From contig CAYUIZ010000131.1 in NCBI GenBank assembly GCA_964444885.1, positions 1 through 7,217 on the forward strand: a DNA stretch of 7,217 nucleotides, written 5' to 3'. Positions 1 through 6,247 of this stretch are shown here, piece after piece. Within the stretch, counting starts at the first letter, position 1; the number at the start of each line of letters is the position of its first letter. The position numbers and the translations under genes were made by a program. This DNA is from CAYRGQ01 sp964444885. GTDB lineage: Bacteria; Bacteroidota; Bacteroidia; Sphingobacteriales; Sphingobacteriaceae. The notes below the pieces were generated by a model, which was given only the letters and a program-made list of their open reading frames with translations, searched no databases and was not told the origin of the DNA.

Positions 1-29
1 TAGGATTATACTGCCAAATAACATTACGT

Positions 30-557
30 ATGAACCCGCTCAAATCTGATGAATATCCGGCCTATTATGCCCCGTATATCGATGCCGTTGTAGGCAATAT
101 CTGGGATGTGCTTGCCACGCAAGTAGAGTCGTTTCCTGAGTTTATCGCGGCGGTGCCCCCGGGCAAAGCCGAATACGCTTATGCCGAGGGAAAATGGACC
201 ATTAAGGAAGTCGTTGGCCATGTCATCGATACGGAACGCATCATGGCGTATCGTGCGCTGCGTTTTGCGCGCAACGACACCAAAGCGCTGCATAGCTTCA
301 ATGAGGAAGACTTCGTAGCGGCCGCCCGATTTAACGAGCGCTCGCTGCAGAGCCTGTCCGAAGAGTTCGTACTCGTGCGCAAGGCTAATTTAGCACTTTT
401 CCAAACGTTCAGCGAACACGAGCTGGGCCGCCGTGGCATGGCTGGCGAACGCTTGGTAAGCGTGCGGGCCTTCGTGTACATCGTTGCCGGACACCTTAAT
501 TACCATCAGCAAATTATCCGCGACCGGTACTTGGTCGATATCGTCCGTACGCCATGA
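30..557 (+). CDS. DinB/YfiT-like metal-binding four-helix protein
   Basis: A 175-residue cytosolic protein of the DinB/YfiT-like superfamily, four-helix bundles that usually bind a divalent metal through three histidines. The expected histidines are visible: H64 in GHVIDTER, and H155 and H159 in GHLNYHQQ. The length is typical and there is no signal peptide. Family members include metal-dependent hydrolases and thiol (bacillithiol or mycothiol) transferases, so the fold does not give the substrate. The frame stays open to the left window edge, but ATG at 30 gives a natural family N-terminus (MNPLKSDEYP) and the preceding bases look like a leader. Its stop overlaps the start of the thioesterase gene by 4 bases (ATGA), suggesting one transcript and coupled translation. 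A role next to menaquinone synthesis is inference only. Family assignment is confident; function is unknown. Confidence 0.88.
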   Translation: MNPLKSDEYPAYYAPYIDAVVGNIWDVLATQVESFPEFIAAVPPGKAEYAYAEGKWTIKEVVGHVIDTERIMAYRALRFARNDTKALHSFNEEDFVAAARFNERSLQSLSEEFVLVRKANLALFQTFSEHELGRRGMAGERLVSVRAFVYIVAGHLNYHQQIIRDRYLVDIVRTP

Positions 558-976
558 TCTGGAAAGAAAGCATCACTGTGGATGAGCTGAATGCCATGTT
601 TGTGCAAAACATGGTGGTGGCGCTCGGGATTCGTTTTACCGAAATCACGGCCGATAGCCTGTCGGCGACGATGCCGGTAGACGAACGTACACGGCAGCCT
701 TTTGGCATCCTGCATGGCGGCGCCTCCGTCGTGCTGGCCGAGTCGTTGGGCAGCATTGCATCCAACCTGGTTATCGGCCGGGGCGATTATGTGGGCGTGG
801 GACTGGAGGTAAATGCCAACCATATCCGGCCGGTCAAGGACGGGTACGTCACGGGCGTATGCAAACCCATCCATTTGGGCGGTAAAACGCATGTGTGGGA
901 AATCCGGATCTATGACAAGCGGGGCAAACTGAATTGCATCAGCCGGCTCACGGTCGCCATTGTTCCCAAAAAATAA
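554..976 (+). CDS. menI: Hotdog-fold acyl-CoA thioesterase, probable DHNA-CoA thioesterase
   Basis: A 140-residue PaaI/YdiI-type hotdog thioesterase. It would hydrolyse 1,4-dihydroxy-2-naphthoyl-CoA to DHNA and CoA in the cytosol, the step before prenylation in menaquinone synthesis. By recall it resembles E. coli YdiI (MenI) along its whole length, from the MIWK start through PVDxRTxQPFG and HGGASVVLAES to the NANH block. The YdiI catalytic set is matched: Q48, H54, the nucleophile or general base E63, and S67, with H90 matching YdiI H89. The Glu at 63, rather than Asp, fits the YdiI/YbdB subgroup. ATG 554 overlaps the previous stop (ATGA), and no separate ribosome binding site is seen. A strong terminator follows 80 bases after the stop, so this is the last gene of its unit. 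A promiscuous acyl-CoA thioesterase such as a YbdB-like proofreading enzyme is the alternative. Confidence 0.88.
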   Translation: MIWKESITVDELNAMFVQNMVVALGIRFTEITADSLSATMPVDERTRQPFGILHGGASVVLAESLGSIASNLVIGRGDYVGVGLEVNANHIRPVKDGYVTGVCKPIHLGGKTHVWEIRIYDKRGKLNCISRLTVAIVPKK

Positions 977-986
977 CCGCAAACAA

Positions 987-1014
987 TTTGACAACTTGCC
1001 GTGTTACTATTTTG
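987..1014 (+). promoter_or_regulatory. Possible Bacteroidota-type promoter (weak)
   Basis: TTTG at 987-990 is followed, after 17 bases, by TATTTTG at 1008-1014. This resembles the Bacteroidota -33 TTTG and -7 TAnnTTTG elements with one base missing in the -7 box. Transcription would begin near 1020 and meet the terminator at 1056-1096, giving an RNA of only about 75 bases. The match is imperfect and the stretch is AT-rich, so it may be chance. Confidence 0.22.
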
Positions 1015-1055
1015 TCATGAGGCCTATAGATAGGCATTGTGATACGGTTTAGGTT

Positions 1056-1096
1056 TAGGCGACGACCATTCTCCGTGGTTCGTCGCCTATTTTTTT
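1056..1096 (+). terminator. Intrinsic terminator after menI
   Basis: Perfect 10-base arms TAGGCGACGA (1056-1065) and TCGTCGCCTA (1080-1089), with an inner CCA/TGG extension across a one-base bulge, are followed directly by seven T (1090-1096). This is a textbook rho-independent terminator and ends the DinB-like/menI unit. Confidence 0.9.
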
Positions 1097-1365
1097 GGCC
1101 ACGTCCGGTTCCCCGTCCCACATCGTAGGGCCATACATCCCCCGGTTTTTAAACCCTGTTGTGTCGTCTTGCCAAACGTTGGCGCGTTCGCCGAAAAGGC
1201 CGTTTTATTTTAAATCAATCGATTGCATTAAGTTTTTTAGGGCATTGCAGGATTATTTTAGTACCATTGTGGGCACGTTTTGTCCGGGGTATGTTCGGCG
1301 TTAATGAACGGCTCGATGATAGCCCTGTGCGCGCAAGCTAGTCTATATTAATTAACCGTTATCGC
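1097..1365. other. Intergenic region upstream of the sugar permease, with small dyads
   Basis: No credible gene is seen here. The stretch holds several short dyads: GGTTT/AAACC (1144-1155), GCCAA-ACG-TTGGC (1171-1183), GGCG-CGTT-CGCC (1181-1192) and the perfect palindrome CAATCGATTG (1216-1225). The last sits inside a wider, partly symmetric block from TAA (1211-1213) to TTA (1228-1230). TACCATTG at 1262-1269 differs by one base from the TAnnTTTG -7 consensus but lacks a good -33 partner. The region presumably contains the promoter and any operator for the permease gene, but none can be fixed from sequence alone. Confidence 0.4.
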
Positions 1366-2640
1366 ATGACACCTAATCTTTCTGAAAACCGTCAGTCCAC
1401 CGTGGGCCCCATGATCATTATTGGTGCCTTATTTTTTATTTTCGGGTTCGTTACTTGGCTTAACTCCCTGCTTATCCCCTACCTGCGGATTGCTTGCGAA
1501 CTGACCGAAGTACAATCCTACCTGGTCACCTTTGCCTTTTACATTGCGTATTTGGTCATGGCTCCGGTCTCTACTTGGGTCCTCAACAAGTTTGGGTTTA
1601 AAAAGGGGATGGGTGTTGCCTTGGGAATCATGGCGGTAGGCGCCCTTTTATTCATTCCCGCGGCGATGATGCGGACCTACCTGCTGTTTTTGATCGGCTT
1701 GTTTGTCATGGGGGGCGGTTTGGCGATTTTGCAGACGGCTTCTAACCCCTACATTACGATTTTGGGTCCAGTGGAGACGGCCGCGCGCCGGATTTCCATT
1801 ATGGGCATCTGCAACAAGCTGGCGGGTGCATCCGCGCCGATTATCCTCGGTCTGTTCCTCAACCTTGGCGAGGCAGACAAAATATCGCAACAGGTAAGCT
1901 CTTTGAGCCCCGAGGCATATTCGCAGGCACTGGATCAAGTGGCGATGCAAGTGGTTAACCCGTATATCGGCATCGTTGTCGTCCTGTTGGCCTTAGCCTT
2001 TTGGGTAGCTAATGCTAATCTCCCTGAGGTAAAAGGCGACGAGGAGGAGACGGCTGGCCACGAAACGGCGTCTTCCAGCAAGACAAGTGTTTTCGCTTTT
2101 CCCCATGTGCTGCTCGGCTTCGTAGCGCTCTTCTTTTATGTCGGCGTCGAGGTAATCGCGGGAGACACAATCATCGCGTACGGCGCTTCGTTGGGTGTAC
2201 CGTTGGCCACGGCCAAGTTCTTTACCAGTTTCACCATGATCGCGATGGTGGTGGGGTACATCATTGGCATATTTGCCATCCCTAAACTGTTCTCCCAAGA
2301 GACGGCGTTGAAAGGATGTGCGATATTAGGGATCATACTCACCGTGGGCATCGTATCGACCGACGGGATGGTATCATTGGTGTTTGTTGGCTTACTCGGC
2401 CTGGCAAACTCGCTGGTGTGGCCCGCAATTTGGCCGTTAGCGCTGAAAGGGGTCGGCAAATTTACCAGCGCGGCCTCAGGTTTATTGGTAATGGGTATTG
2501 CCGGAGGTGCCGTACTGCCCTTGGTGTACGGCCAGCTGGCAGAGTCTGTCGGTACGACCCAAGCCTACTGGATTGCCTTGCCTTGTTACTTGTTTATTCT
2601 CTACTACGGCCTAAAAGGGCATAAAGTCGGCAAAGCTTAG
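1366..2640 (+). CDS. MFS sugar permease of the FucP/GluP (glucose/galactose) group
   Basis: A 424-residue inner-membrane secondary transporter with two six-helix halves, probably a proton-sugar symporter. Helix 1 carries the FGFVTWLNSLLIPYL signature (about 27-41). Helix 4 and the loop after it carry LQTASNPYITILGP (122-135) followed by RISIMGICNKLAG (142-154), which mark the glucose/galactose-type subfamily of FucP-like permeases. A charged loop at about 221-243 (EVKGDEEETAGHE) separates the halves, and GLLGLANSLVWPAIWPLA (342-359) lies in the second half. From memory, the acidic residues of E. coli FucP in helix 1 (ND) and helix 4 (LETAANP) are S34 and Q123 here, as in glucose or N-acetylglucosamine members, arguing against plain fucose as substrate. 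It forms a single-gene unit with its own terminator. Substrate is uncertain among glucose, galactose and N-acetylhexosamine. Confidence 0.93.
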   Translation: MTPNLSENRQSTVGPMIIIGALFFIFGFVTWLNSLLIPYLRIACELTEVQSYLVTFAFYIAYLVMAPVSTWVLNKFGFKKGMGVALGIMAVGALLFIPAAMMRTYLLFLIGLFVMGGGLAILQTASNPYITILGPVETAARRISIMGICNKLAGASAPIILGLFLNLGEADKISQQVSSLSPEAYSQALDQVAMQVVNPYIGIVVVLLALAFWVANANLPEVKGDEEETAGHETASSSKTSVFAFPHVLLGFVALFFYVGVEVIAGDTIIAYGASLGVPLATAKFFTSFTMIAMVVGYIIGIFAIPKLFSQETALKGCAILGIILTVGIVSTDGMVSLVFVGLLGLANSLVWPAIWPLALKGVGKFTSAASGLLVMGIAGGAVLPLVYGQLAESVGTTQAYWIALPCYLFILYYGLKGHKVGKA

Positions 2641-2666
2641 TGTTTCTGCTGGCTTGAAAAAAAGTT

Positions 2667-2699
2667 AGGCACGCGATTCTTTTTTCGCGTGCCTTTTTT
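2667..2699 (+). terminator. Intrinsic terminator after the sugar permease gene
   Basis: Arms AGGCACGCGA (2667-2676) and TCGCGTGCCT (2685-2694) pair perfectly over 10 bases around an 8-base T-rich loop, and six T (2694-2699) follow. It lies 27 bases after the permease stop and separates that gene from the hydrolase gene. Confidence 0.92.
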
Positions 2700-2754
2700 G
2701 TGTCGTCTTTGTTCGGGCAATGGGCCACGCCAGCAGGCGGCGGCAAGATTCCCG

Positions 2755-2785
2755 TTGGTAATTCGCGTCATTGTTTTTATCTTAG
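2755..2785 (+). promoter_or_regulatory. Candidate promoter for the GH123 lipoprotein gene
   Basis: TTG (2755-2757) and TATCTTAG (2778-2785) are spaced by 20 bases, in the usual range for Bacteroidota promoters. The -7 box differs from TAnnTTTG at one position. It lies about 100 bases before the start codon and after the preceding terminator, where a promoter is needed. Weak support only. Confidence 0.25.
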
Positions 2786-2887
2786 GGCAGGAACACGCCC
2801 TGCGGAATACCTGCGTGTTGGCAAGGGCCACAAACTGCTTTCCCTACGGCGGTCCTTGGCATACGTTGCCGAGTACGATTTTTTTAA

Positions 2888-4699
2888 ATGAACTTACCTA
2901 TGATGGTTTATCTTAAGCCCTACCGCCTACTTGTTGTTTTTTTGGCTGTTGCCTTCGGCGCGAGCTGTGTCAGCGAAACCCGCCAGCAGTCTTCCAATAC
3001 CCAAGCCATCCAATATGTAGAGCCGGCAGACCCTTATCCTGCGCCCGACTCGGTGTGGGATGCGGTGCCGCCGGGTCTGAATTTGAGCTTCGGCTCTGCG
3101 GATGTTCAGTATCGCCGTACGGCTCCCCCCAGCAACGAGCACCTGCATGCCAATTGGCGGGCCGTAGGGTGGCGAGGCGAGCGGGTGCATACCCAGGCGG
3201 TTCTTTGGACGGCTGAGCCCCTGCGGGGTGTGCGGATTTCCGTTGATCGGCTGGAAGATGGGGAGGGAAACGAAATTGAGTCCCAGTATATCAAGGCAGA
3301 ATACCTCCGGTACGTGCTGACGGACCATCTCGGCGAGCTGGCAAATGGATGCGGTATCCCGGCAGGGCTGGACACATCCATTGTAGCGGATGTCATTGAC
3401 AATTCCCAGTACCTGGATGTGCAGGCCCGCACCACCCGCCCGATTTGGCTGAGTGTGTCCATCCCCCAGGATGCGGCTCCCGGCATTTATAGCGGGGTAT
3501 TGTCCATCGAGTCGTCAAGGCCGGCATCCACCAAGGAACGGGAGGCGACCGTGCCGTTTCAGATCGAAGTGCTGCCACACGTGCTGCCGTCCCCATCGGA
3601 GTGGAGCTACTACCTCGATCTTTGGCAAAATCCGTTTGCTGTGGCCCGGTATTACCAAGTACGGGCGTGGAGCGGTGACCATTTCAGGGCCATGCGTCCA
3701 TACATGCGCCGCTTGGCCGATGCCGGGCAGAAGGTGATCACGGCAAGTATTATACATGATCCCTGGAACAGCCAAACCTACGACGTGTACACCAGTATGG
3801 TGAAGTGGACGAAGCGCAGTGACGGGACCTGGGTGTATGATTTTTCCGTCTTCGACCGCTGGGTGGAGTTCATGATGGGGCTGGGGATTGATCAAGCCAT
3901 CAATTGCTATAGCATGATTCCATGGAACCTTGAATTTCATTATCACGACGAGGCGCTTGGCCGGGATACCGTACTCATGGCGGAGCCTGGATCAGCCGAA
4001 TACCGCGCGCATTGGTTGCCGATGCTGACGGATTTTTCGCGCCACCTCAAAGCTAGGGGCTGGTGGGATATTACCACCATCGCGATGGACGAACGGCCTT
4101 TGGAAGCGATGCAGCAGGCGATTGCGATTATCAAGGAAGCCGATCCGGATTTTAGGGTTTCACTTGCCGGGTCCTTCCACCCCGAACTGGCCGACGAGTT
4201 AGTCGATTTCAGCATTACCTCGCCCGAGTCGATGGATGAGGAAACATTGCTGCGACGCAACGAGCTGGGCTATGTCACTACTTTTTATACGTGCTGTGTA
4301 GAACCCCGCCCCAACACCTTCACCTCCTCGCCCTATGCTGAGGCCACTTGGCTCGCTTGGCACGCGTTGCACAAAGGCTACGGAGGCTACCTGCGCTGGG
4401 CGTACAACAGCTGGAACGAACGCCCACTATGGGATAGCCGCTACGGCACGTGGGCCGGTGGCGACACGTATTTGGTGTATCCCGGGTCCCGCACGTCCGT
4501 GCGCTTTGAACGGCTCCGGGAGGGTATACAGGATTATGAAAAGTTCCGGATCATTAGCCGGCAATTGCAACAACAGGGCAGGGAAGAGGATCTGCTGCGG
4601 CTTCGCGAAGTGGTGGGGCTGTTTGCCTTAGACTCGCTGGACAACCACGACGCCGCCACTGCGGTAAATCACGCCAAAAGCGTACTCAACAGCTTTTAA
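2888..4699 (+). CDS. GH123/DUF4091-type glycoside hydrolase lipoprotein
   Basis: A 603-residue exported lipoprotein. Residues 1-26 form a lipoprotein signal peptide (hydrophobic LLVVFLAVAFGAS) ending at C27. A loose lipobox like this GASC is tolerated in Bacteroidota. Residues about 55-235 look like the N-terminal beta-sandwich of GH123 proteins; about 236-560 match the catalytic barrel once called DUF4091, including the C-terminal block GGYLRWAYNSWNERPLWD (499-516) and the RFERLREGIQDYE stretch (539-551). TTIAMDERP supplies adjacent D401 and E402. Characterised GH123 beta-N-acetylgalactosaminidases use such an Asp-Glu pair for substrate-assisted catalysis, Glu being the acid/base. The enzyme would act in the periplasm or at the cell surface on beta-linked GalNAc or a related sugar. 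ATG 2888 is the first start; ATGs at 2900 and 2903 would also keep the signal peptide. The gene appears monocistronic. Fold is confident, exact substrate is not. Confidence 0.88.
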   Translation: MNLPMMVYLKPYRLLVVFLAVAFGASCVSETRQQSSNTQAIQYVEPADPYPAPDSVWDAVPPGLNLSFGSADVQYRRTAPPSNEHLHANWRAVGWRGERVHTQAVLWTAEPLRGVRISVDRLEDGEGNEIESQYIKAEYLRYVLTDHLGELANGCGIPAGLDTSIVADVIDNSQYLDVQARTTRPIWLSVSIPQDAAPGIYSGVLSIESSRPASTKEREATVPFQIEVLPHVLPSPSEWSYYLDLWQNPFAVARYYQVRAWSGDHFRAMRPYMRRLADAGQKVITASIIHDPWNSQTYDVYTSMVKWTKRSDGTWVYDFSVFDRWVEFMMGLGIDQAINCYSMIPWNLEFHYHDEALGRDTVLMAEPGSAEYRAHWLPMLTDFSRHLKARGWWDITTIAMDERPLEAMQQAIAIIKEADPDFRVSLAGSFHPELADELVDFSITSPESMDEETLLRRNELGYVTTFYTCCVEPRPNTFTSSPYAEATWLAWHALHKGYGGYLRWAYNSWNERPLWDSRYGTWAGGDTYLVYPGSRTSVRFERLREGIQDYEKFRIISRQLQQQGREEDLLRLREVVGLFALDSLDNHDAATAVNHAKSVLNSF

Positions 4700-4729
4700 C
4701 GCCTGCAGGACGAAGTGAATGCCATTGCG

Positions 4730-4770
4730 CCTGTTTTTCCTGCACTACGGGTCGAGTGCAGGAAAACAGG
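4730..4770 (+). terminator. Long hairpin, probable terminator or RNA stabiliser after the hydrolase gene
   Basis: CCTG-T5-CCTGCACT (4730-4746) pairs with AGTGCAGG-A4-CAGG (4755-4770): 16 base pairs with one bulged T and an 8-base loop. Only a poor T tract follows (TCTTTG), so termination may be weak. It starts 31 bases after the stop of the GH123 gene and is the only terminator-like structure there. Confidence 0.6.
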
Positions 4771-5074
4771 TCTTTGTGAAACAAAAAGTCGTTATGGAAC
4801 CGGTTGATGTGCTCACCAACTAGCATAGGCTGGCCAACCGGTTAGCGCAAGGATATACTGCGCATATCGCTACGATTACATGTTAAGAACGTGTTTCGGG
4901 CTGGATAATTGTGTCCATTCGAAAAAATGGCAAAGATTAAACGAAGGCGTCCGGACCGGATCCTTCCGGCTAACCGGTGTGTCTATTTCGATGCATGAAG
5001 ACGCCCGGTGCGCCGAACGGATTTTTTACGGGAGGTGCCCCAATTTAATCGCCCCATCTATACCTAACTTTTTG
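4771..5074. other. Non-coding stretch with inverted ACCGGTT motifs
   Basis: No believable gene is seen between the GH123 hairpin and the promoter of the DUF2911 gene. The sequence contains AACCGGTTG (4798-4806) inverted against CAACCGGTT (4835-4843), and ACCGGTTAGC (4837-4846) inverted against GCTAACCGGT (4969-4978). A local hairpin CCGGA-TCCT-TCCGG lies at 4956-4969, and GATAT/ATATC at 4852-4868. A 65-codon open frame (4880-5077) has no recognisable features and runs into the promoter, so it is not called. The function of the stretch is unknown. Confidence 0.4.
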
Positions 5075-5082
5075 TAGCTTTG
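5075..5082 (+). promoter_or_regulatory. Likely -7 element (TAGCTTTG) for the DUF2911 gene
   Basis: TAGCTTTG matches the Bacteroidota sigma-ABfr -7 consensus TAnnTTTG exactly. No clear TTTG is seen at the -33 distance. Transcription would start near 5088-5090, giving a leader of about 85 bases to ATG 5173. It is well placed to drive the DUF2911 gene and argues that this gene is not read from the hydrolase promoter. Confidence 0.45.
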
Positions 5083-5172
5083 TGCAACAGCTAGGGACTG
5101 TCCGCGGCGGAACGCCTGGGGGAGCACGGCTGGGTTTTGAACGAAAAACTATCATTGATCACATTAAATTTC

Positions 5173-6027
5173 ATGATTATGAAACGAAACGTATTCTACC
5201 TCGGATTGCTTGTCTTGTTGGTTGTAGCGATGGGCCCCGAGGCCGTTGCCCAAATCAAGCTTCCGCCAGCGAGTAGCGCCCAAAAGGTAACGCAGGGCCT
5301 TGGCATCAACGACGTCGAGTTGACGTACAATCGTCCCAGCATGCGCGGGCGCCAAATTTTTGGAGGCTTGGTGCCCTATGGTGAAGTTTGGCGTACAGGA
5401 GCCAATACGGTGTCATCCATTACCTTCGCCGAGTCGGTTACCGTGGCAGGGCAAGCGGTGCCAGCGGGTACCTACGGAATCCTGACGATCCCAAATCCGC
5501 AGGAATGGACGGTCATTCTCAGCAAAAACAGCCAGCAATGGGGCTCATACAGCTACAGCGAAGACGAAGACCAACTGCGCTTTAAGGTGAAGCCTACCAC
5601 GTTGGCCAATGCGGTAGAAACCTTCACGATTGATTTCGCTGACGTGACCACGAACAGCCTTCGTGTCAATATTTCCTGGGAGAATACACAAGTCGGCTTT
5701 GATGTGACGGTAGACCAAGATGCGGCCATTATGGCGTCGATCGATGAAGCGATGAAAGGAGAAAAGAAACCTTATTTCCCGGCTGCGCAATACTATTACA
5801 ACAACGGCAAGGATATTAACAAGGCGTTGGAATGGGTGAACGAAGCCGAAAAGGCAAACGACAAAGCGCCACACATCAAATATTGGAAAGCCCGTATACA
5901 GCTGAAAGCGGGTGACAAAGCAGGCGCCGCCGCTACGGCCACGCGGGGTGTTGATATTGCGAAAGCAGCAGGCAACTCCGAATACGTCAAGCTGAATGGC
6001 GACGTGCTCGAGCAGGCGAGGCGCTAG
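5173..6027 (+). CDS. DUF2911 exported protein with C-terminal helical repeats
   Basis: About 284 residues. A Sec signal peptide (MKRNVFYLGLLVLLVVAM) has a likely cut at AVA|Q (A26/Q27), so the protein is periplasmic or exported, and no lipobox cysteine is present. Residues about 30-180 are a DUF2911 domain: PPASSAQKVTQGLG, then VELTYNRPSMRGRQIFGGLVPYG with the VWRTGAN block, the AGTYGILTIP strand, and WGSYSYSEDEDQLRF. The tail, about 200-284, is alpha-helical and TPR-like (INKALEWVNEAEKAND, then YWKARIQLKAGDKAGA). DUF2911 proteins are common in Bacteroidota and I know of no assigned biochemical function. An upstream ATG (5137) would add NEKLSLITLNF before the signal peptide, so 5173 or 5179 is the better start. 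The gene has its own promoter and terminator. Family sure, role unknown. Confidence 0.9.
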   Translation: MIMKRNVFYLGLLVLLVVAMGPEAVAQIKLPPASSAQKVTQGLGINDVELTYNRPSMRGRQIFGGLVPYGEVWRTGANTVSSITFAESVTVAGQAVPAGTYGILTIPNPQEWTVILSKNSQQWGSYSYSEDEDQLRFKVKPTTLANAVETFTIDFADVTTNSLRVNISWENTQVGFDVTVDQDAAIMASIDEAMKGEKKPYFPAAQYYYNNGKDINKALEWVNEAEKANDKAPHIKYWKARIQLKAGDKAGAAATATRGVDIAKAAGNSEYVKLNGDVLEQARR

Positions 6028-6039
6028 GACGCTTCACCG

Positions 6040-6084
6040 AAAAAAAACTCACAAGTGAGGCTGTCCAAAAGGCAGCCTTTTTTT
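6040..6084. terminator. Intrinsic terminator between convergent genes, possibly bidirectional
   Basis: On the + strand AGGCTG (6058-6063) pairs with CAGCCT (6073-6078), extended by CC/GG across a bulged T around an AAAA loop, and seven T follow (6078-6084). On the - strand a short hairpin CTCA-CTTG-TGAG (6048-6059) is followed by eight T (complement of 6040-6047), so it may also stop transcripts arriving from cdaA. The + strand assignment is strong; the - strand role is weaker. Confidence 0.82.
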
Positions 6085-6113
6085 GTGTATTCCCATTAAA
6101 TAGCGCGAGTTTT

Positions 6114-6218
6114 CCTGCCGGCCCGGCGGGCAACTCCTGCTTAGCAGTCTAGTTCCCCATATGGCACGGGTGGCAGTTAGTGGTTATTCAGGCACCCGTT
6201 ACCTGTCTGGCCGGCAGG
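6114..6218. repeat. Nested inverted repeats in the convergent intergenic region
   Basis: CCTGCCGGCC (6114-6123) is a perfect 10-base inverse of GGCCGGCAGG (6209-6218). Inside lie a hairpin of GGG/CCC, AACT/AGTT and CTGC/GCAG segments (6128-6157) and ACGGGTG/CACCCGT (6166-6172 with 6193-6199). Together they could form a three-way junction. A competing local hairpin at 6114-6130, of 7 pairs including one wobble, uses the same left arm. No family is recognised; it may be the 3' untranslated region of cdaA or a remnant of a mobile repeat. Confidence 0.45.
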
Positions 6219-6247
6219 CAAATTCGCAGCAGGCGTCACTTTTTTCG

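Noticed and set aside
1095..1341. Two overlapping small open frames (69 and 60 codons) before the permease gene
   Set aside because: The first begins inside the terminator T tract, both lack recognisable domains or signals, and they overlap in different frames, as expected of random GC-rich intergenic DNA.
1159..2709. Exact 12-base direct repeat TTGTGTCGTCTT at 1159-1170 and 2698-2709, flanking the permease gene
   Set aside because: One 12-base match in 7 kb is about what chance predicts, and no inverted ends or transposase suggest an insertion. Considered as target-site duplication and dropped.
2689..2916. Open frames of 63-75 codons between the permease and hydrolase genes
   Set aside because: They start within or just after the terminator, read through the candidate promoter region and overlap one another; no protein features are seen.
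3106..3946. Long antisense frames (over 120 codons) within the GH123 gene
   Set aside because: They are shadows of a well-supported coding frame in GC-rich DNA; the translations are low-complexity and match no family I recognise.
4880..5077. A 65-codon open frame in the non-coding stretch before the DUF2911 gene
   Set aside because: It has no known motif or signal peptide, contains several of the inverted motifs and ends inside the likely -7 element, so a gene there is improbable.
5137..5172. Upstream ATG adding 12 residues to the DUF2911 protein
   Set aside because: The added residues would sit before a complete signal peptide that begins naturally at MIMKRN, so the later ATGs are more plausible.
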